From Klebsiella pneumoniae (GTDB lineage Bacteria; Desulfobacterota; Binatia; UBA12015): a DNA stretch of 64,000 bases. Shown here in pieces: positions 8,646-18,694 of the stretch. Under the pieces are notes generated by a model that was not told the origin of the DNA, did no database searches, and was given only the letters and a program-made list of their open reading frames with translations. The DNA lies in the NCBI GenBank assembly GCA_945872365.1, contig CAMBZJ010000011.1, positions 52,562 through 116,561 on the forward strand. The letters are read 5' to 3'. Each line of letters starts with the position of its first letter. Position 1 is the stretch's first letter. A program made the translations under genes and the position numbers.

Positions 8646-10154
8646 ATGGCGATTCGCGCCGCAGAGATCAGCGACATCATCCGCCAGCAGCTCAAGGACT
8701 ACGGCAAATCGCTGGAGGTCCGCGAGACGGGCACGGTGTTGTCGACGGGTGACGGCATCGCCCGCATCTACGGCCTCGAGCGCGCGGCGGTCGGAGAACT
8801 CCTCGAGTTCCCCCACGGCGTCTTCGGCATGGTCCTGAACCTCGAAGAGGACAACGTCGGCGCCGCCCTGTTCGGCGAAGCGCAGGCGATCGGCGAGGGC
8901 GACGAGGTCCGGCGCACCGGCCGCATCGCCGAGGTGCCTGTCGGGCCGGAACTCCGCGGACGTGTCGTGAACGCGCTCGGCCAGGCGATCGACGGCAAGG
9001 GCGAGATCAAGAGCACGGAGACGCGGCGGATCGAGGTCAAGGCGCCCGGCATCGTCGACCGCCAGCCCGTCCGAGAGCCCCTCCAGACCGGCATCAAGGC
9101 CATCGACGCCCTGATCCCGATCGGCCGAGGTCAACGCGAGCTCATCATCGGCGACCGCCAGATCGGCAAGACCGCGCTCGCGATCGACACGATCATCAAC
9201 CAGAAGGGCGGCGACGTGACGTGCATCTACGTCGCGATCGGCCAGAAGCGATCGACCGTCGCCCAGGTCGTGGAGCGCCTCACGCGATATGGCGCGATGG
9301 AGTACACCACCGTCGTCGCCGCGACGGCTTCGGAGTCAGCACCCCTCCAGTTCATCGCTCCCTACTCCGGCTGCGCGATGGGCGAGTACTTCCGCGACAA
9401 CGGCCAGCATGCGCTGGTGATCTACGACGATCTCTCGAAGCAGGCCGTCGCCTATCGCCAGCTATCGCTGCTCCTGCGCCGCCCACCGGGCCGCGAGGCG
9501 TTCCCCGGCGACGTGTTCTACCTCCACTCGCGGCTCCTCGAGCGTGCCGCCAAGATGTCGTCCGAGCGCGGCGGCGGCTCGCTCACCGCACTCCCGATCA
9601 TCGAGACCCTCGCCGGCGACGTCTCCGCCTACATCCCGACCAACGTCATCTCGATCACCGACGGACAGATCTTCCTGGAGTCCGACCTGTTCTACTCGGG
9701 TGTCCGACCCGCGGTGAACCCGGGCATCTCCGTCAGCCGCGTGGGCGGCTCCGCCCAGGTGAAGGCGATGCGCCAAGTGGCCGGAACGCTGCGCCTCGAT
9801 CTCGCCCAGTACCGCGAGCTCGCGGCCTTCGCCCAGTTCGGATCCGACCTCGACGTCGCCACGCAGAAGCAGCTCTCCCGCGGCGCGCGCCTCATGGAGG
9901 TCCTGAAGCAGAAGCAGTACGAACCGCTTCCCGTCGAGAAGCAGGTCCTCATCGTCTTCGCGGCGACCAACGGCTTCGTCGACGACCTGCCGGTCGAGGA
10001 CGTCGGACGCTTCGAGCGCGACCTGTATGCGTTCGTGGAGAGCCGCCACCCGCAGCTTCTCTCCGACATCAAGTCGAAGCGAGAGCTCGGCGACGAACTG
10101 AAGAAGCAGGTGGCTGCAGCCATCGACGACTTCAAGAAGACCTTCGTGAAGTAA
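8646..10154 (+). CDS. atpA: F0F1 ATP synthase subunit alpha
   Basis: Non-catalytic nucleotide-binding subunit of F1, 502 residues, normal length. The P-loop [15 protein letters not shown], the conserved [15 protein letters not shown] segment and the arginine-finger region [14 protein letters not shown] are all seen. The ATG at 8646 is preceded by GAGGAG. It lies behind atpH with a hairpin between; its TAA stop shares one base with the atpG start (TAATG), giving tight coupling of alpha and gamma. Confidence 0.98.
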   Translation: MAIRAAEISDIIRQQLKDYGKSLEVRETGTVLSTGDGIARIYGLERAAVGELLEFPHGVFGMVLNLEEDNVGAALFGEAQAIGEGDEVRRTGRIAEVPVGPELRGRVVNALGQAIDGKGEIKSTETRRIEVKAPGIVDRQPVREPLQTGIKAIDALIPIGRGQRELIIGDRQIGKTALAIDTIINQKGGDVTCIYVAIGQKRSTVAQVVERLTRYGAMEYTTVVAATASESAPLQFIAPYSGCAMGEYFRDNGQHALVIYDDLSKQAVAYRQLSLLLRRPPGREAFPGDVFYLHSRLLERAAKMSSERGGGSLTALPIIETLAGDVSAYIPTNVISITDGQIFLESDLFYSGVRPAVNPGISVSRVGGSAQVKAMRQVAGTLRLDLAQYRELAAFAQFGSDLDVATQKQLSRGARLMEVLKQKQYEPLPVEKQVLIVFAATNGFVDDLPVEDVGRFERDLYAFVESRHPQLLSDIKSKRELGDELKKQVAAAIDDFKKTFVK

Positions 10155-11023
10155 TGCCGAGTCTCAAGGCCATCCGAAGGCGCATCGGGTCGGTGCGCAG
10201 CACGCAGCAGATCACCAGGGCGATGAAGATGGTCGCTGCGGCAAAGCTGCGCCGAGCCCAGGAAGCCGCGATCGCGTCGCGCCCCTACTCGAAGAAGCTC
10301 GAGGCGATGGTCTCGAGTCTGGCGAGCCGGGTCGACGAAAAGGCTCACCCCCTGCTGCGCGTCCCCGAAATCGAGGGCCGCATTCTCTTCTTCGTGATCA
10401 CCAGCGATCGAGGATTGTGCGGCGGCTACAACGCCAACATAGGGCGACTCGCCGAGAACTTCCTCCGCGAGCGCTCCGGCACCGCCGAGATCCGTATCGT
10501 CGGGGTTGGTCGCAAGGGAGCGGACGCGCTGCGGCGGCGGGGCTTCGACGCGGCCGACCGCCACGCCATGCCGGCGGCAAGTGCCGCGGGCGAACTCGCC
10601 CGCGAACTCGCGCGCATCGCGACCCAGGCCTTCGTTGCCGGCGAGGCCGACGCGGTCTACCTGGCCTATGCGGGCTTCCGCTCGGCCATGTCGCAGACCC
10701 CGACGATGGAGCGGCTGCTGCCTTTCGAGCGACTCGCTCCCGAAGCCGACGACACCTCGGCCAGCGATTACGTGTTCGAACCCGATCCCAACCGGATCAT
10801 CGGATTCCTGCTGCCCCGATTGGTAGAGGTCCGCGTCCTGCACGGACTTCTCGAAGCCGCGGCGAGCGAGCAGGGGGCGCGGATGACCGCGATGGATTCG
10901 GCCACACGCAACGCATCGGACATGATCGAACGGCTGACGCTGGAATTGAACAGGGCCCGCCAGGCGGCCATCACGAAGGAACTCATGGAGATCATCGGCG
11001 GCGCCGAGGCGCTGAACGGCTGA
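10154..11023 (+). CDS. atpG: F0F1 ATP synthase subunit gamma
   Basis: Rotor shaft of F1, 289 residues. The N-terminal helix reads LKAIRRRIGSVRSTQQITRA with KMVAAAKLRRAQ behind it, and the C terminus has SATRNASDMIERLTLELNRA followed by QAAITKELMEIIGGAEAL, both family hallmarks. ITSDRGLCGGYNANI is the central motif. ATG 10154 overlaps the atpA stop by one base. The middle section is ordinary, with no sign of the cyanobacterial regulatory insertion. Confidence 0.97.
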   Translation: MPSLKAIRRRIGSVRSTQQITRAMKMVAAAKLRRAQEAAIASRPYSKKLEAMVSSLASRVDEKAHPLLRVPEIEGRILFFVITSDRGLCGGYNANIGRLAENFLRERSGTAEIRIVGVGRKGADALRRRGFDAADRHAMPAASAAGELARELARIATQAFVAGEADAVYLAYAGFRSAMSQTPTMERLLPFERLAPEADDTSASDYVFEPDPNRIIGFLLPRLVEVRVLHGLLEAAASEQGARMTAMDSATRNASDMIERLTLELNRARQAAITKELMEIIGGAEALNG

Positions 11024-12469
<1,446 letters not shown>

Positions 12470-12475
12470 TCGGCC

Positions 12476-12874
12476 ATGCATCTCCTCGTCGTCACCCCCG
12501 ATCGCCAGGTCCTCGACTCCGAGGTCGAGGAGATCTACGCGCCCGGCTTATCCGGCCAGTTCGGCGTGTTGCCCAAGCACGTGAGTTTCGTCACGGCGCT
12601 CGTACCCGGGGAAATCCGCTACAAGGAGCGGGGTTCCGACCGGTTCATGGCGGTGAGCGGCGGCGTCTGTGAGGTGTCGGGCGATACGGTCACGATCCTC
12701 GCCGACACGGCCGAGCCGGCCGCCGAGATTGATCTCGACCGTGCCATCGCGGCCGAAAAACGGGCTGCCGAGCGGCTGCCGCGCGAAGCCTGGGGCAGCG
12801 CCGAACACGACGAGACCCTCGCCGCGGCGGCGCGGGCCGGCGCGCGGCGCCAAGTCGTTGCGCGGGCGAAGTAG
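12476..12874 (+). CDS. atpC: F0F1 ATP synthase subunit epsilon
   Basis: The 132-residue epsilon subunit couples and regulates F1. The beta-sandwich signature is clear: LLVVTPDRQVLDSEVEEI, YAPGLSGQFGVLPKHV and SGGVCEVSGDTVTILAD. The C-terminal helical hairpin ends in an Ala/Arg-rich stretch. It closes the F1 operon. The 103 bases after it, up to the convergent AAA+ gene, contain no gene and no convincing terminator. Confidence 0.94.
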   Translation: MHLLVVTPDRQVLDSEVEEIYAPGLSGQFGVLPKHVSFVTALVPGEIRYKERGSDRFMAVSGGVCEVSGDTVTILADTAEPAAEIDLDRAIAAEKRAAERLPREAWGSAEHDETLAAAARAGARRQVVARAK

Positions 12875-12977
12875 CGACACGCGCGCGGGCCGCCGAGTCG
12901 CGCGACCGCCTTCTGCGACTACCTGACCGCCGGGAAACGAGGCCGGCTGGCCGTCGTCAAGAGGAGGTTGGCCCGGA

Positions 12978-14114
12978 TCAGTTCGCCGTGGCGGCGAGAG
13001 CCCGGGTTGGCGCGAGACGGAACTCGACCTCCGCCTCGCCGTCGGACCAATCCACTGCGATCGCTTCTCCGCCGATCAGCTGGCCCGAGGAAATGAGCCG
13101 CGCGAACGGCGTCACGAGTCGCTTCTCGAGGACGCGCCGCAGGGGTCGAGCCCCATTTTCCGGATCGGTGCCCTCCTCAAGCAATCGCCGCCGGAGCCTC
13201 TCCGAGTAGTCGACGTGCAACTGCACGCCGCGGGTCGCGAGCCGTCCCGCGATGCCTTCAAGCTCGATCGCCAGGATGCGCTCCAGCTGGCCGGCGTCGA
13301 GACGCTGGAACACGATCCGATGATCGATCCGGTTCAGGAATTCAGGTGGAAACGTCGTCCTCGCCTTCCACAGCACCGCTCTCTCGATTCGGCGTTGCAG
13401 GTTCGCCTCGGGCTCGTCGGGCGCCCCCGCAAATCCGAGCCCCGGCGAAAGGATGTCGCACACCGAACGGCTGCCCACGTTGCTCGTCATGAACACGAAG
13501 CACGACGAAAGATCGACTTCCTTGTTGTTGCCGAGAGTGAGGCAGGCCTTGTCGAGTACGCCGAGGAGGAGCTGCCACAGGCTGTCGTTCGCCTTTTCGA
13601 TCTCGTCGAAGAGCAGCACCGTGAAGGGCGCGCTGCTGGTCCGGTAGCGATCGATGTTCGCCTGCGAGAGAAACGGCTGCGTTTCCTGATGGCCGAGGTA
13701 GCCCGGCGGCGATCCGATGAGCCGCGCGATCTCGTGGCTGTGGCTGAACTCCGCGCAGTCGATCTTCAGGATCGCCTTGCGATCCCCGAAGCAGACATCG
13801 GCGAGCGCCTCGACGAGGTTCGTCTTTCCCGTTCCCGTCGGACCGAGGAAGAGAAAGGACCCGAGCGGGCGATCCGGACTCGAAAGGCCGCTGCGATAGA
13901 CCTGCCAGGCCTCGGTCACCGCCTCGACGGCCGGCGATTGTCCCACCACCCTGGCCTCGAGCTCGGCCCGAAACCGGGCTGCTCGTTCACCGACCCGGTC
14001 CGGGAAGAGCCGGTCCGCGCTCCGTCCAACCATCGACCTGCCGCTCCGGGAACCCATCCGGGCCCGGTTCGGCCGCTCTCGCCTGCTGGTCATCGCTTCC
14101 ACCGAATGATCCAT
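12978..14114 (-). CDS. Orphan single-domain AAA+ ATPase of the ClpA/ClpB D2 type
   Basis: A 378-residue protein with one Clp-type AAA+ module: VVGQSPAVEAV, Walker A GPTGTGKT (91-98), the pore-loop region GSPPGYLGHQE, Walker [11 protein letters not shown] (about 166-175), sensor FVFMTSNVGS, arginine finger [13 protein letters not shown], and a C-terminal D2-small domain with GARPLRRVLEKRLVTPFA. The N-terminal ClpN domain, first AAA+ domain and coiled-coil middle domain of ClpB (43.5 kb) are missing, as is an obvious ClpP-binding loop. It has no chaperone or protease neighbour. Remodelling an unknown substrate is inferred; the actual role is unknown. Confidence 0.8.
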   Translation of the reverse strand: MDHSVEAMTSRRERPNRARMGSRSGRSMVGRSADRLFPDRVGERAARFRAELEARVVGQSPAVEAVTEAWQVYRSGLSSPDRPLGSFLFLGPTGTGKTNLVEALADVCFGDRKAILKIDCAEFSHSHEIARLIGSPPGYLGHQETQPFLSQANIDRYRTSSAPFTVLLFDEIEKANDSLWQLLLGVLDKACLTLGNNKEVDLSSCFVFMTSNVGSRSVCDILSPGLGFAGAPDEPEANLQRRIERAVLWKARTTFPPEFLNRIDHRIVFQRLDAGQLERILAIELEGIAGRLATRGVQLHVDYSERLRRRLLEEGTDPENGARPLRRVLEKRLVTPFARLISSGQLIGGEAIAVDWSDGEAEVEFRLAPTRALAATAN

Positions 14115-14191
14115 CGACCGAAAGCGCCCGGGCCTTGAGCCGACGTCGGCACGCCTTCTCCCCCGCCCGGAGACATGGCATGGAGGGGACC

Positions 14192-14932
14192 ATGAAACTC
14201 CAGGGAAAGACCGCCCTCGTGACCGGCGCCTCGCGGGGCATCGGCCGCGGAATCGCCCTCGCCTTCGCCCGTGAGGGCGCCGACGTCGCCATCAACTTCA
14301 GGCGCGACGCCGACGCCGCCCGCAAAACCGCCGAGGAGATCCGCGCTCTCGGCCGGCGAGCGGAGACCTACCAAGCCGACGTCGCCGATCCGGTCGCGAT
14401 GCAACGGATGTTCGCAGCGGCGAACGAGACTCTCGGCGGCTTCGACGTGGTCGTCGCGAACTCGGGGGTCGCCTCCCGGAACGCCGCCGTCGTCGACACC
14501 GAGGTCGACTACTGGAAGCGCGTGGTCGACGTGGACCTCAACGGCGTCTTCCTCACGTGCAAATTCGGCGTGCCGCACCTGCGCGAACGCGGGAACGTGA
14601 TCGTCGTTTCCTCGATCGGGGCCGACCTCTGTGCCCCGTTCGGCGCGCCCTACTACGTTGCGAAGGCCGGGGCGAACGCACTCGTGAAGGTGCTGGCAAA
14701 GGAACTCGCGCCCGAGAAGAAGCGCGTCAACTGCATCGCGCCCGGGATGATCGCGACCGACATGGGCAACCGGCTGGTTTCCGCCCTCGGCGAAGGGATC
14801 GTCTCGACGATCCCCCTCGGACGCATCGGACAACCCGAGGACGTGGCGGCCGCGGCGCTCTTCCTCGCCTCCGACGATGCCTCCTGGATCACCGGCAAGA
14901 TCCTGCGCGTCGACGGCGGCGTTTTCATGTGA
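14192..14932 (+). CDS. Short-chain dehydrogenase/reductase (FabG-like)
   Basis: NAD(P)-dependent oxidoreductase of the classical SDR family, 246 residues. It has TGASRGIGRGIA near the N terminus, the NSG motif, catalytic Ser in VVSSIGAD, catalytic YVAK and the C-terminal GKILRVDGGVFM of FabG-like enzymes. ATG 14192 follows GGAGGGG. The basic residues of INFRRDADAA favour NADP(H). It lies 59 bases upstream of a TetR regulator and the acyl-CoA dehydrogenase pair, so it may act on a CoA thioester in the same catabolic route; substrate unknown. Confidence 0.88.
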   Translation: MKLQGKTALVTGASRGIGRGIALAFAREGADVAINFRRDADAARKTAEEIRALGRRAETYQADVADPVAMQRMFAAANETLGGFDVVVANSGVASRNAAVVDTEVDYWKRVVDVDLNGVFLTCKFGVPHLRERGNVIVVSSIGADLCAPFGAPYYVAKAGANALVKVLAKELAPEKKRVNCIAPGMIATDMGNRLVSALGEGIVSTIPLGRIGQPEDVAAAALFLASDDASWITGKILRVDGGVFM

Positions 14933-14953
14933 ATCCGCCGCCGCCCGGAACCC

Positions 14954-14993
14954 TTGACGACTTGGCCGTCCAGCGATACTGAACGTTCAGTAT
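14954..14993 (+). promoter_or_regulatory. tetR promoter with an 18-bp operator palindrome
   Basis: A perfect 18-bp palindrome, ATACTGAACGTTCAGTAT (14976-14993), is preceded by TTGACG (14954-14959) at a promoter-like distance, so the operator covers the -10 region. The tetR ATG (14992-14994) begins inside the palindrome. The layout implies autorepression and probably a leaderless or near-leaderless message. Confidence 0.8.
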
Positions 14994-15645
14994 GCCCGCC
15001 CTCGCCACAGGTCGGGCCCGTCGCGCCGAGCCGGGCCGCGAGGGCCTCATAGCGACCGCGATCGACTGCTTCGCCCAGTACGGCTACGCGGGAACGTCGA
15101 TCGACCGCATCGCCCGGACCGCCGGCGTGACCAAGGGGGCGCTCTACTACCACTTCCGCGACAAGGAACAGCTTCTCTTCGAGGCCGTGAAGGAGCGGAT
15201 CGGGGCCTGGGAGCGGTTCGTCGTCGAACGCGTCGGGACCCAGAAGGATCCCGCTCGGGCGCTGCGCGAGATCGCCGCCATCTGCGCCCAGAACGCGCTC
15301 CGCGACAACCACCGCCGCTTCGTTCTCACGCTCATGGTCGAGGCGCTCGACGTGAACGCCGACCTATCGGCCGAGTTCCGCGAGATGCTGCGCCGCTTCC
15401 GCAGCTTCCATCGTCATCTCATCCGGACCGGCCAGGAGCGCGGGCTCTTCCGGCCGGACGTCGATCCAGCCGTGGCCGCCGAGACCTTCGTGAGCGGGAT
15501 CCTCGGCGCCGAAATCCAGCACTACCAGGAGCCGGACGCGATCGACATCGCGCGGTCCCTGGAGACACACGTCGACCAATTCCTCGCCTGGTTGGCACAG
15601 CCGCGAACGCGGCGACGGGCGAGCGGAGGAGCCAGGCATGTTTGA
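14992..15645 (+). CDS. TetR/AcrR-family transcriptional repressor
   Basis: The 217-residue regulator has an N-terminal helix-turn-helix (GYAGTSIDRIARTAGVTKGA, then LYYHFRDKEQLL, about residues 32-63) and a C-terminal ligand/dimer domain with EFREMLRRFRSFHRHLIRTG resembling fatty-acid or xenobiotic responsive members. Its ATG lies in an 18-bp perfect operator, so no ribosome-binding site is possible upstream in the usual place. Its 3' end overlaps the first acyl-CoA dehydrogenase by eight bases, making it the first gene of the operon it presumably controls. Likely inducers are acyl-CoAs (inference from neighbours). Confidence 0.92.
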   Translation: MPALATGRARRAEPGREGLIATAIDCFAQYGYAGTSIDRIARTAGVTKGALYYHFRDKEQLLFEAVKERIGAWERFVVERVGTQKDPARALREIAAICAQNALRDNHRRFVLTLMVEALDVNADLSAEFREMLRRFRSFHRHLIRTGQERGLFRPDVDPAVAAETFVSGILGAEIQHYQEPDAIDIARSLETHVDQFLAWLAQPRTRRRASGGARHV

Positions 15646-16729
15646 TCTCGAAATGACCGAGGACCAACGTCTCGTGCGGGAGACCGTCGCGAGTTTCGCC
15701 CGCGACGAGATCCGACCGATCTCGCGCGACTGCGACGAGAGCGGGCACATTCCGCCTGCACTCGCGGACAAGGGCTTCGACCTCGGCCTCATCCACTCCG
15801 CGATTCCCGAGGACGTCGGCGGTTACGGCGAGATGCGCTCGGCTGTGACCGGGGCCATCGTGACCGAGGAGCTCGGCTGGGGCGATCTCTCGATCGCGCT
15901 CCACCTGCTCGCACCTCGCCTGCTGGCCTATCCGGTGGTCGACGCCGGGACGCCGGAGCAGAAGGCACGTCTGCTCCCCGCCTTCACCAAGCGGTTCCAC
16001 GCGAGCGCTGCCGCGGTGGTCGAACCCCGGTTCGACTTCGATACCCTGTCGTTCGCCACGACCGCTAAGAAGTCCGGTGCCTCTTGGGTCATCGACGGCG
16101 CCAAGTGCTTCGTGCCACTTGCCGCCGACGCCGAAACGCTGCTCGTCTTCGCGCAGACCGAGGCCGGACCGGACGCGTTCCTCGTGGATCGCGGCACCCC
16201 GGGCCTCACCATCGGTGAGCGCGAGAAGAACATGGGGCTCAAGGGGCTTGCGACCTACGAGGTCGAGTTGAAGAACGTCGCCGTGCCTGCGGCGGCGCGC
16301 CTCGGAGGCGAGGCAGGTTCGGACGTCGGCAAGATCTTCGACCGCTCGCGCATCGCCGTCGCCGGCCTCGCGGTCGGTCTCGCACGGGGCGCCTACGAAT
16401 ACGCCCGCGAATACGCGAAGGACCGGACTGCCTTCGGAGTGGCCATCGCCCAGAAGCAGGCGATCGCCTTCATTCTGGCCGAGATGGCGATCGAGATCGA
16501 CGCGACCCGGCTGCTCCTCTGGGAGGCCGCCTGGGCCCTCGACCGCGGCGAGGACGCAACCCGCCAGACGGTACTCGCCAAGCGCTACGCAGCCACCATG
16601 GCTCTCAAGGTCACCGACAACGCCGTGCAGGTCCTCGGTGGTCACGGCTACATCCGCGATCATCCCGTCGAGCTCTGGCTGCGCAACGCGCGCGGCTTCA
16701 CCGCCATCGACGGACTGGCCATCGTCTGA
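15638..16729 (+). CDS. Acyl-CoA dehydrogenase family protein, apparently without the catalytic glutamate
   Basis: FAD flavoprotein of the acyl-CoA dehydrogenase superfamily, 363 residues: N-terminal helical domain (MTEDQRLVRETVASFARDEI), a middle beta domain, and a C-terminal domain with KDRTAFGVAIAQKQAIAFIL and QVLGGHGYIRDHPVELWLRN. It stops at RGFTAIDGLAIV, just where the base glutamate (as in the FEGTQQIN of the next gene) would be. In known heteromeric enzymes such as mycobacterial FadE28-FadE29, one subunit lacks the base, so this protein may pair with the product of the next gene. Start ATG 15638 overlaps tetR and follows GGAGGAG. Confidence 0.88.
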   Translation: MFDLEMTEDQRLVRETVASFARDEIRPISRDCDESGHIPPALADKGFDLGLIHSAIPEDVGGYGEMRSAVTGAIVTEELGWGDLSIALHLLAPRLLAYPVVDAGTPEQKARLLPAFTKRFHASAAAVVEPRFDFDTLSFATTAKKSGASWVIDGAKCFVPLAADAETLLVFAQTEAGPDAFLVDRGTPGLTIGEREKNMGLKGLATYEVELKNVAVPAAARLGGEAGSDVGKIFDRSRIAVAGLAVGLARGAYEYAREYAKDRTAFGVAIAQKQAIAFILAEMAIEIDATRLLLWEAAWALDRGEDATRQTVLAKRYAATMALKVTDNAVQVLGGHGYIRDHPVELWLRNARGFTAIDGLAIV

Positions 16730-16760
16730 CCTGGACCGAGCAAGAACGAGGAGATTTGCG

Positions 16761-17975
16761 ATGATCGAATTCGAGCTTTCCAACAAGATCAAGGGCGCTC
16801 GCGACATGGTGCACATGGTCGCCGAGCAGATGATGCGACCCATCTCTCGCGAGTACGACGAGCGCGAACACGAGAAGCCCTGGGAGTTCATGAAGTCGCT
16901 CTGGAGCGTCTCGGGGTCTTCGAACTTCGGCGACGACAAGGCGACCGAGTCGACCGGCCCGCGCGAGTCGAACCTTTCGTCCTGCGTCACCATCGAAGAG
17001 CTTTCCTGGGGCGACGCGGGCCTCTACCTGTCGATCCCCAACGCGGGTCTCGGCGGTGCCGCGGTCCTTGCGGCGGGCACGCCGGAACAGAAGAAGCGCT
17101 TCCTCGGCCGATTCAAGGAAGGCGAGCCCAAGTGGGGCGCCATGGCGATCACCGAGCCTCATTGCGGCTCGGACTCGGCGGCGCTGCAAACCACCGCGGT
17201 CCGCGAAGGCGACCAGTGGGTGCTCAACGGCACCAAGATTTATTGCACCTCGGGCCTCATGGCGGCCGAAAAGTCCGACGGCTTCGTCGTCGTCTGGGCG
17301 ACGGTGGACAAGGCGGCCGGACGCAGCGGGATCAAGTCGTTCGTGGTCGAGGCGCACACGCCCGGCATGACCGTGGTGAAGTGCGAAAACAAGATGGGCA
17401 TCCGGGCCTCGGACACCGCCGTGATCGTGTTCGAGAACTGCCGCATCCCGCTCGACAACATCCTGGGCACGGCCGACGTCCAGAAGTCCACCGAGGGCTT
17501 CAAGGGCGCGATGGCGACCTTCGACGCGACCCGCCCCCTGGTCGCCGCGAGTGCCCTCGGCATCGGCCGCGCCGCGATCGAGTTCACCCAGAGCGCGATC
17601 GAGGAATCGGGCATGAAGATCCGCTATGGCATCAACGCGGCGAAGCAGACCGTCATCGAGCGCGACTTCATGGACATGGAGTCCGATCTGCATGCCGCGC
17701 GCCTGCTCACCTGGCGCGCCGCGTGGATGATGGACCGTGGCCAGCGCAACAGCCTCGAAGCCTCGATGGCCAAGGCGAAGGCCGGGCTGGCCGTGACCCG
17801 CGTCACCCAGAAGGCGGTCGAAATCCTCGGCCCGCTCGGCTACTCGCGCAAGTTGCTTCTGGAAAAGTGGATGCGCGACGCAAAGATCAACGACATCTTC
17901 GAAGGCACCCAGCAGATCAACATGCTGATCGTGGCACGCCGCATCCTCGGCTACTCGAGCAAGCAACTGAGCTGA
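16761..17975 (+). CDS. Acyl-CoA dehydrogenase with intact catalytic glutamate
   Basis: 404-residue acyl-CoA dehydrogenase that introduces a trans-2 double bond into an acyl-CoA and passes electrons to ETF. AITEPHCGSDSAALQT and NGTKIYCTSG mark the flavin/substrate region, and the C terminus carries KINDIFEGTQQINMLIVARR with the presumed base Glu at about 381. ATG 16761 follows ACGAGGAG. It lies 31 bases after the first dehydrogenase and is followed by a strong hairpin. The pair likely forms one enzyme or acts in sequence; chain length and substrate cannot be read from sequence. Confidence 0.92.
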   Translation: MIEFELSNKIKGARDMVHMVAEQMMRPISREYDEREHEKPWEFMKSLWSVSGSSNFGDDKATESTGPRESNLSSCVTIEELSWGDAGLYLSIPNAGLGGAAVLAAGTPEQKKRFLGRFKEGEPKWGAMAITEPHCGSDSAALQTTAVREGDQWVLNGTKIYCTSGLMAAEKSDGFVVVWATVDKAAGRSGIKSFVVEAHTPGMTVVKCENKMGIRASDTAVIVFENCRIPLDNILGTADVQKSTEGFKGAMATFDATRPLVAASALGIGRAAIEFTQSAIEESGMKIRYGINAAKQTVIERDFMDMESDLHAARLLTWRAAWMMDRGQRNSLEASMAKAKAGLAVTRVTQKAVEILGPLGYSRKLLLEKWMRDAKINDIFEGTQQINMLIVARRILGYSSKQLS

Positions 17976-17981
17976 TCCAGG

Positions 17982-18014
17982 GCGGGCGGCGACGGCCACG
18001 GCCGCGCCGCCCGC
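17982..18014 (+). terminator. Strong GC hairpin after the acyl-CoA dehydrogenase operon
   Basis: GCGGGCGGCG (17982-17991) pairs perfectly with CGCCGCCCGC (18005-18014) across a 13-base loop. It begins six bases after the stop codon and is followed by TTCCCCCCC, so the U tract is poor. It probably ends the tetR-dehydrogenase transcript. Confidence 0.6.
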
Positions 18015-18195
18015 TTCCCCCCCGTGAGGGTCGGCCGCCGGGACTCGGAGTGTCACGTTTCCGACCGCCCTGTCCGATCCGCTGTCGCCCCCGGCGGGCC
18101 AGCGCACATCTCCCGGGAGCGAGTCCGCTCCGGAAAGAGCCCCGAAACCGGCGATTTTTCCAAAGCGCACCCGGATTCGTCGCGGGCGGCGGGTC

Positions 18196-18210
18196 TGGCA
18201 CTCCACTTGC
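18196..18210 (+). promoter_or_regulatory. Sigma-54 promoter (-24/-12) for the small-gene pair
   Basis: TGGCAC (18196-18201), five bases, TTGC (18207-18210) matches the sigma-54 (RpoN) -24/-12 consensus at every key position and spacing. Transcription would start near 18222, 14 bases before the first small gene. An AAA+ enhancer-binding activator would be needed; none is encoded in the window. Confidence 0.75.
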
Positions 18211-18235
18211 GTCCAAGCAGCGCGAGGGGGATGCC

Positions 18236-18439
18236 ATGGAACGATCCAACTTGACGCTTCGCGACCTGGTGATGACCGTCAGCGAGTTTGCTCGCAACGA
18301 CGACGAAGTCATCGCTACCGTCGCCCACCTGGTGAACTCGGGCCGCGCGCACCTGCTCGGCGACCTCGCCGGGGCCCGCATCGGACTGACCGGGCCGCGC
18401 GGTTTGAAGCGACCTGCACAGCGCTCGGCCCACGCATGA
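18236..18439 (+). CDS. Small protein of unknown function, sigma-54-controlled
   Basis: A 67-residue protein starting at ATG 18236 behind GCGAGGGGG. The first half is an amphipathic helix-loop-helix (LTLRDLVMTVSEFARNDDEV then IATVAHLVNSGRAHL), the rest is GDLAGARIGL and a basic tail. I do not recognise a named family. The conserved-looking VAHLVNSGR pattern suggests a small helical regulatory or adaptor protein, but no function can be claimed. Its last four bases overlap the start of the next small gene (ATGA), and a near-perfect sigma-54 promoter stands upstream, supporting that it is real. Confidence 0.72.
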   Translation: MERSNLTLRDLVMTVSEFARNDDEVIATVAHLVNSGRAHLLGDLAGARIGLTGPRGLKRPAQRSAHA

Positions 18440-18639
18440 GGCCGATCCCGCCGGCCGATATCGAAATGCCGCGCTGCTATCTCGCCGGACAGGCCCTCGA
18501 GTTGTGGGAGGACCGGCGGCGGCCCTTTTCCTGGCGGCGCTGCGAGATGGATGCCTACGCGGCACGCGGGCGCTGGGACCTGCTCTTCAACGCGCTCGCC
18601 CTGAACGCCATCGACGAGGACATGCTGCCGCTCTCCTGA
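18436..18639 (+). CDS. Small protein of unknown function, coupled to the preceding gene
   Basis: A 67-residue polypeptide whose ATG overlaps the upstream stop (ATGA), implying translational coupling. It is rich in Arg, Trp and acidic residues, with LELWEDRRRPFSWRRCEMDA as the most striking stretch and two cysteines. No signal peptide, membrane helix or known domain is visible. It ends 55 bases before the DUF255 gene. The evidence for reality is context (overlap, shared sigma-54 promoter) rather than recognised homology. Confidence 0.6.
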   Translation: MRPIPPADIEMPRCYLAGQALELWEDRRRPFSWRRCEMDAYAARGRWDLLFNALALNAIDEDMLPLS

Positions 18640-18694
18640 CGGCGCCGTATCGCCGGCGGTTTGGACGACGCTCGACGTCCTCTAACCTGAGGCC

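Noticed and set aside
12875..12977. Terminator between atpC and the AAA+ gene
   Set aside because: Only weak GGCC-type stems; nothing convincing.
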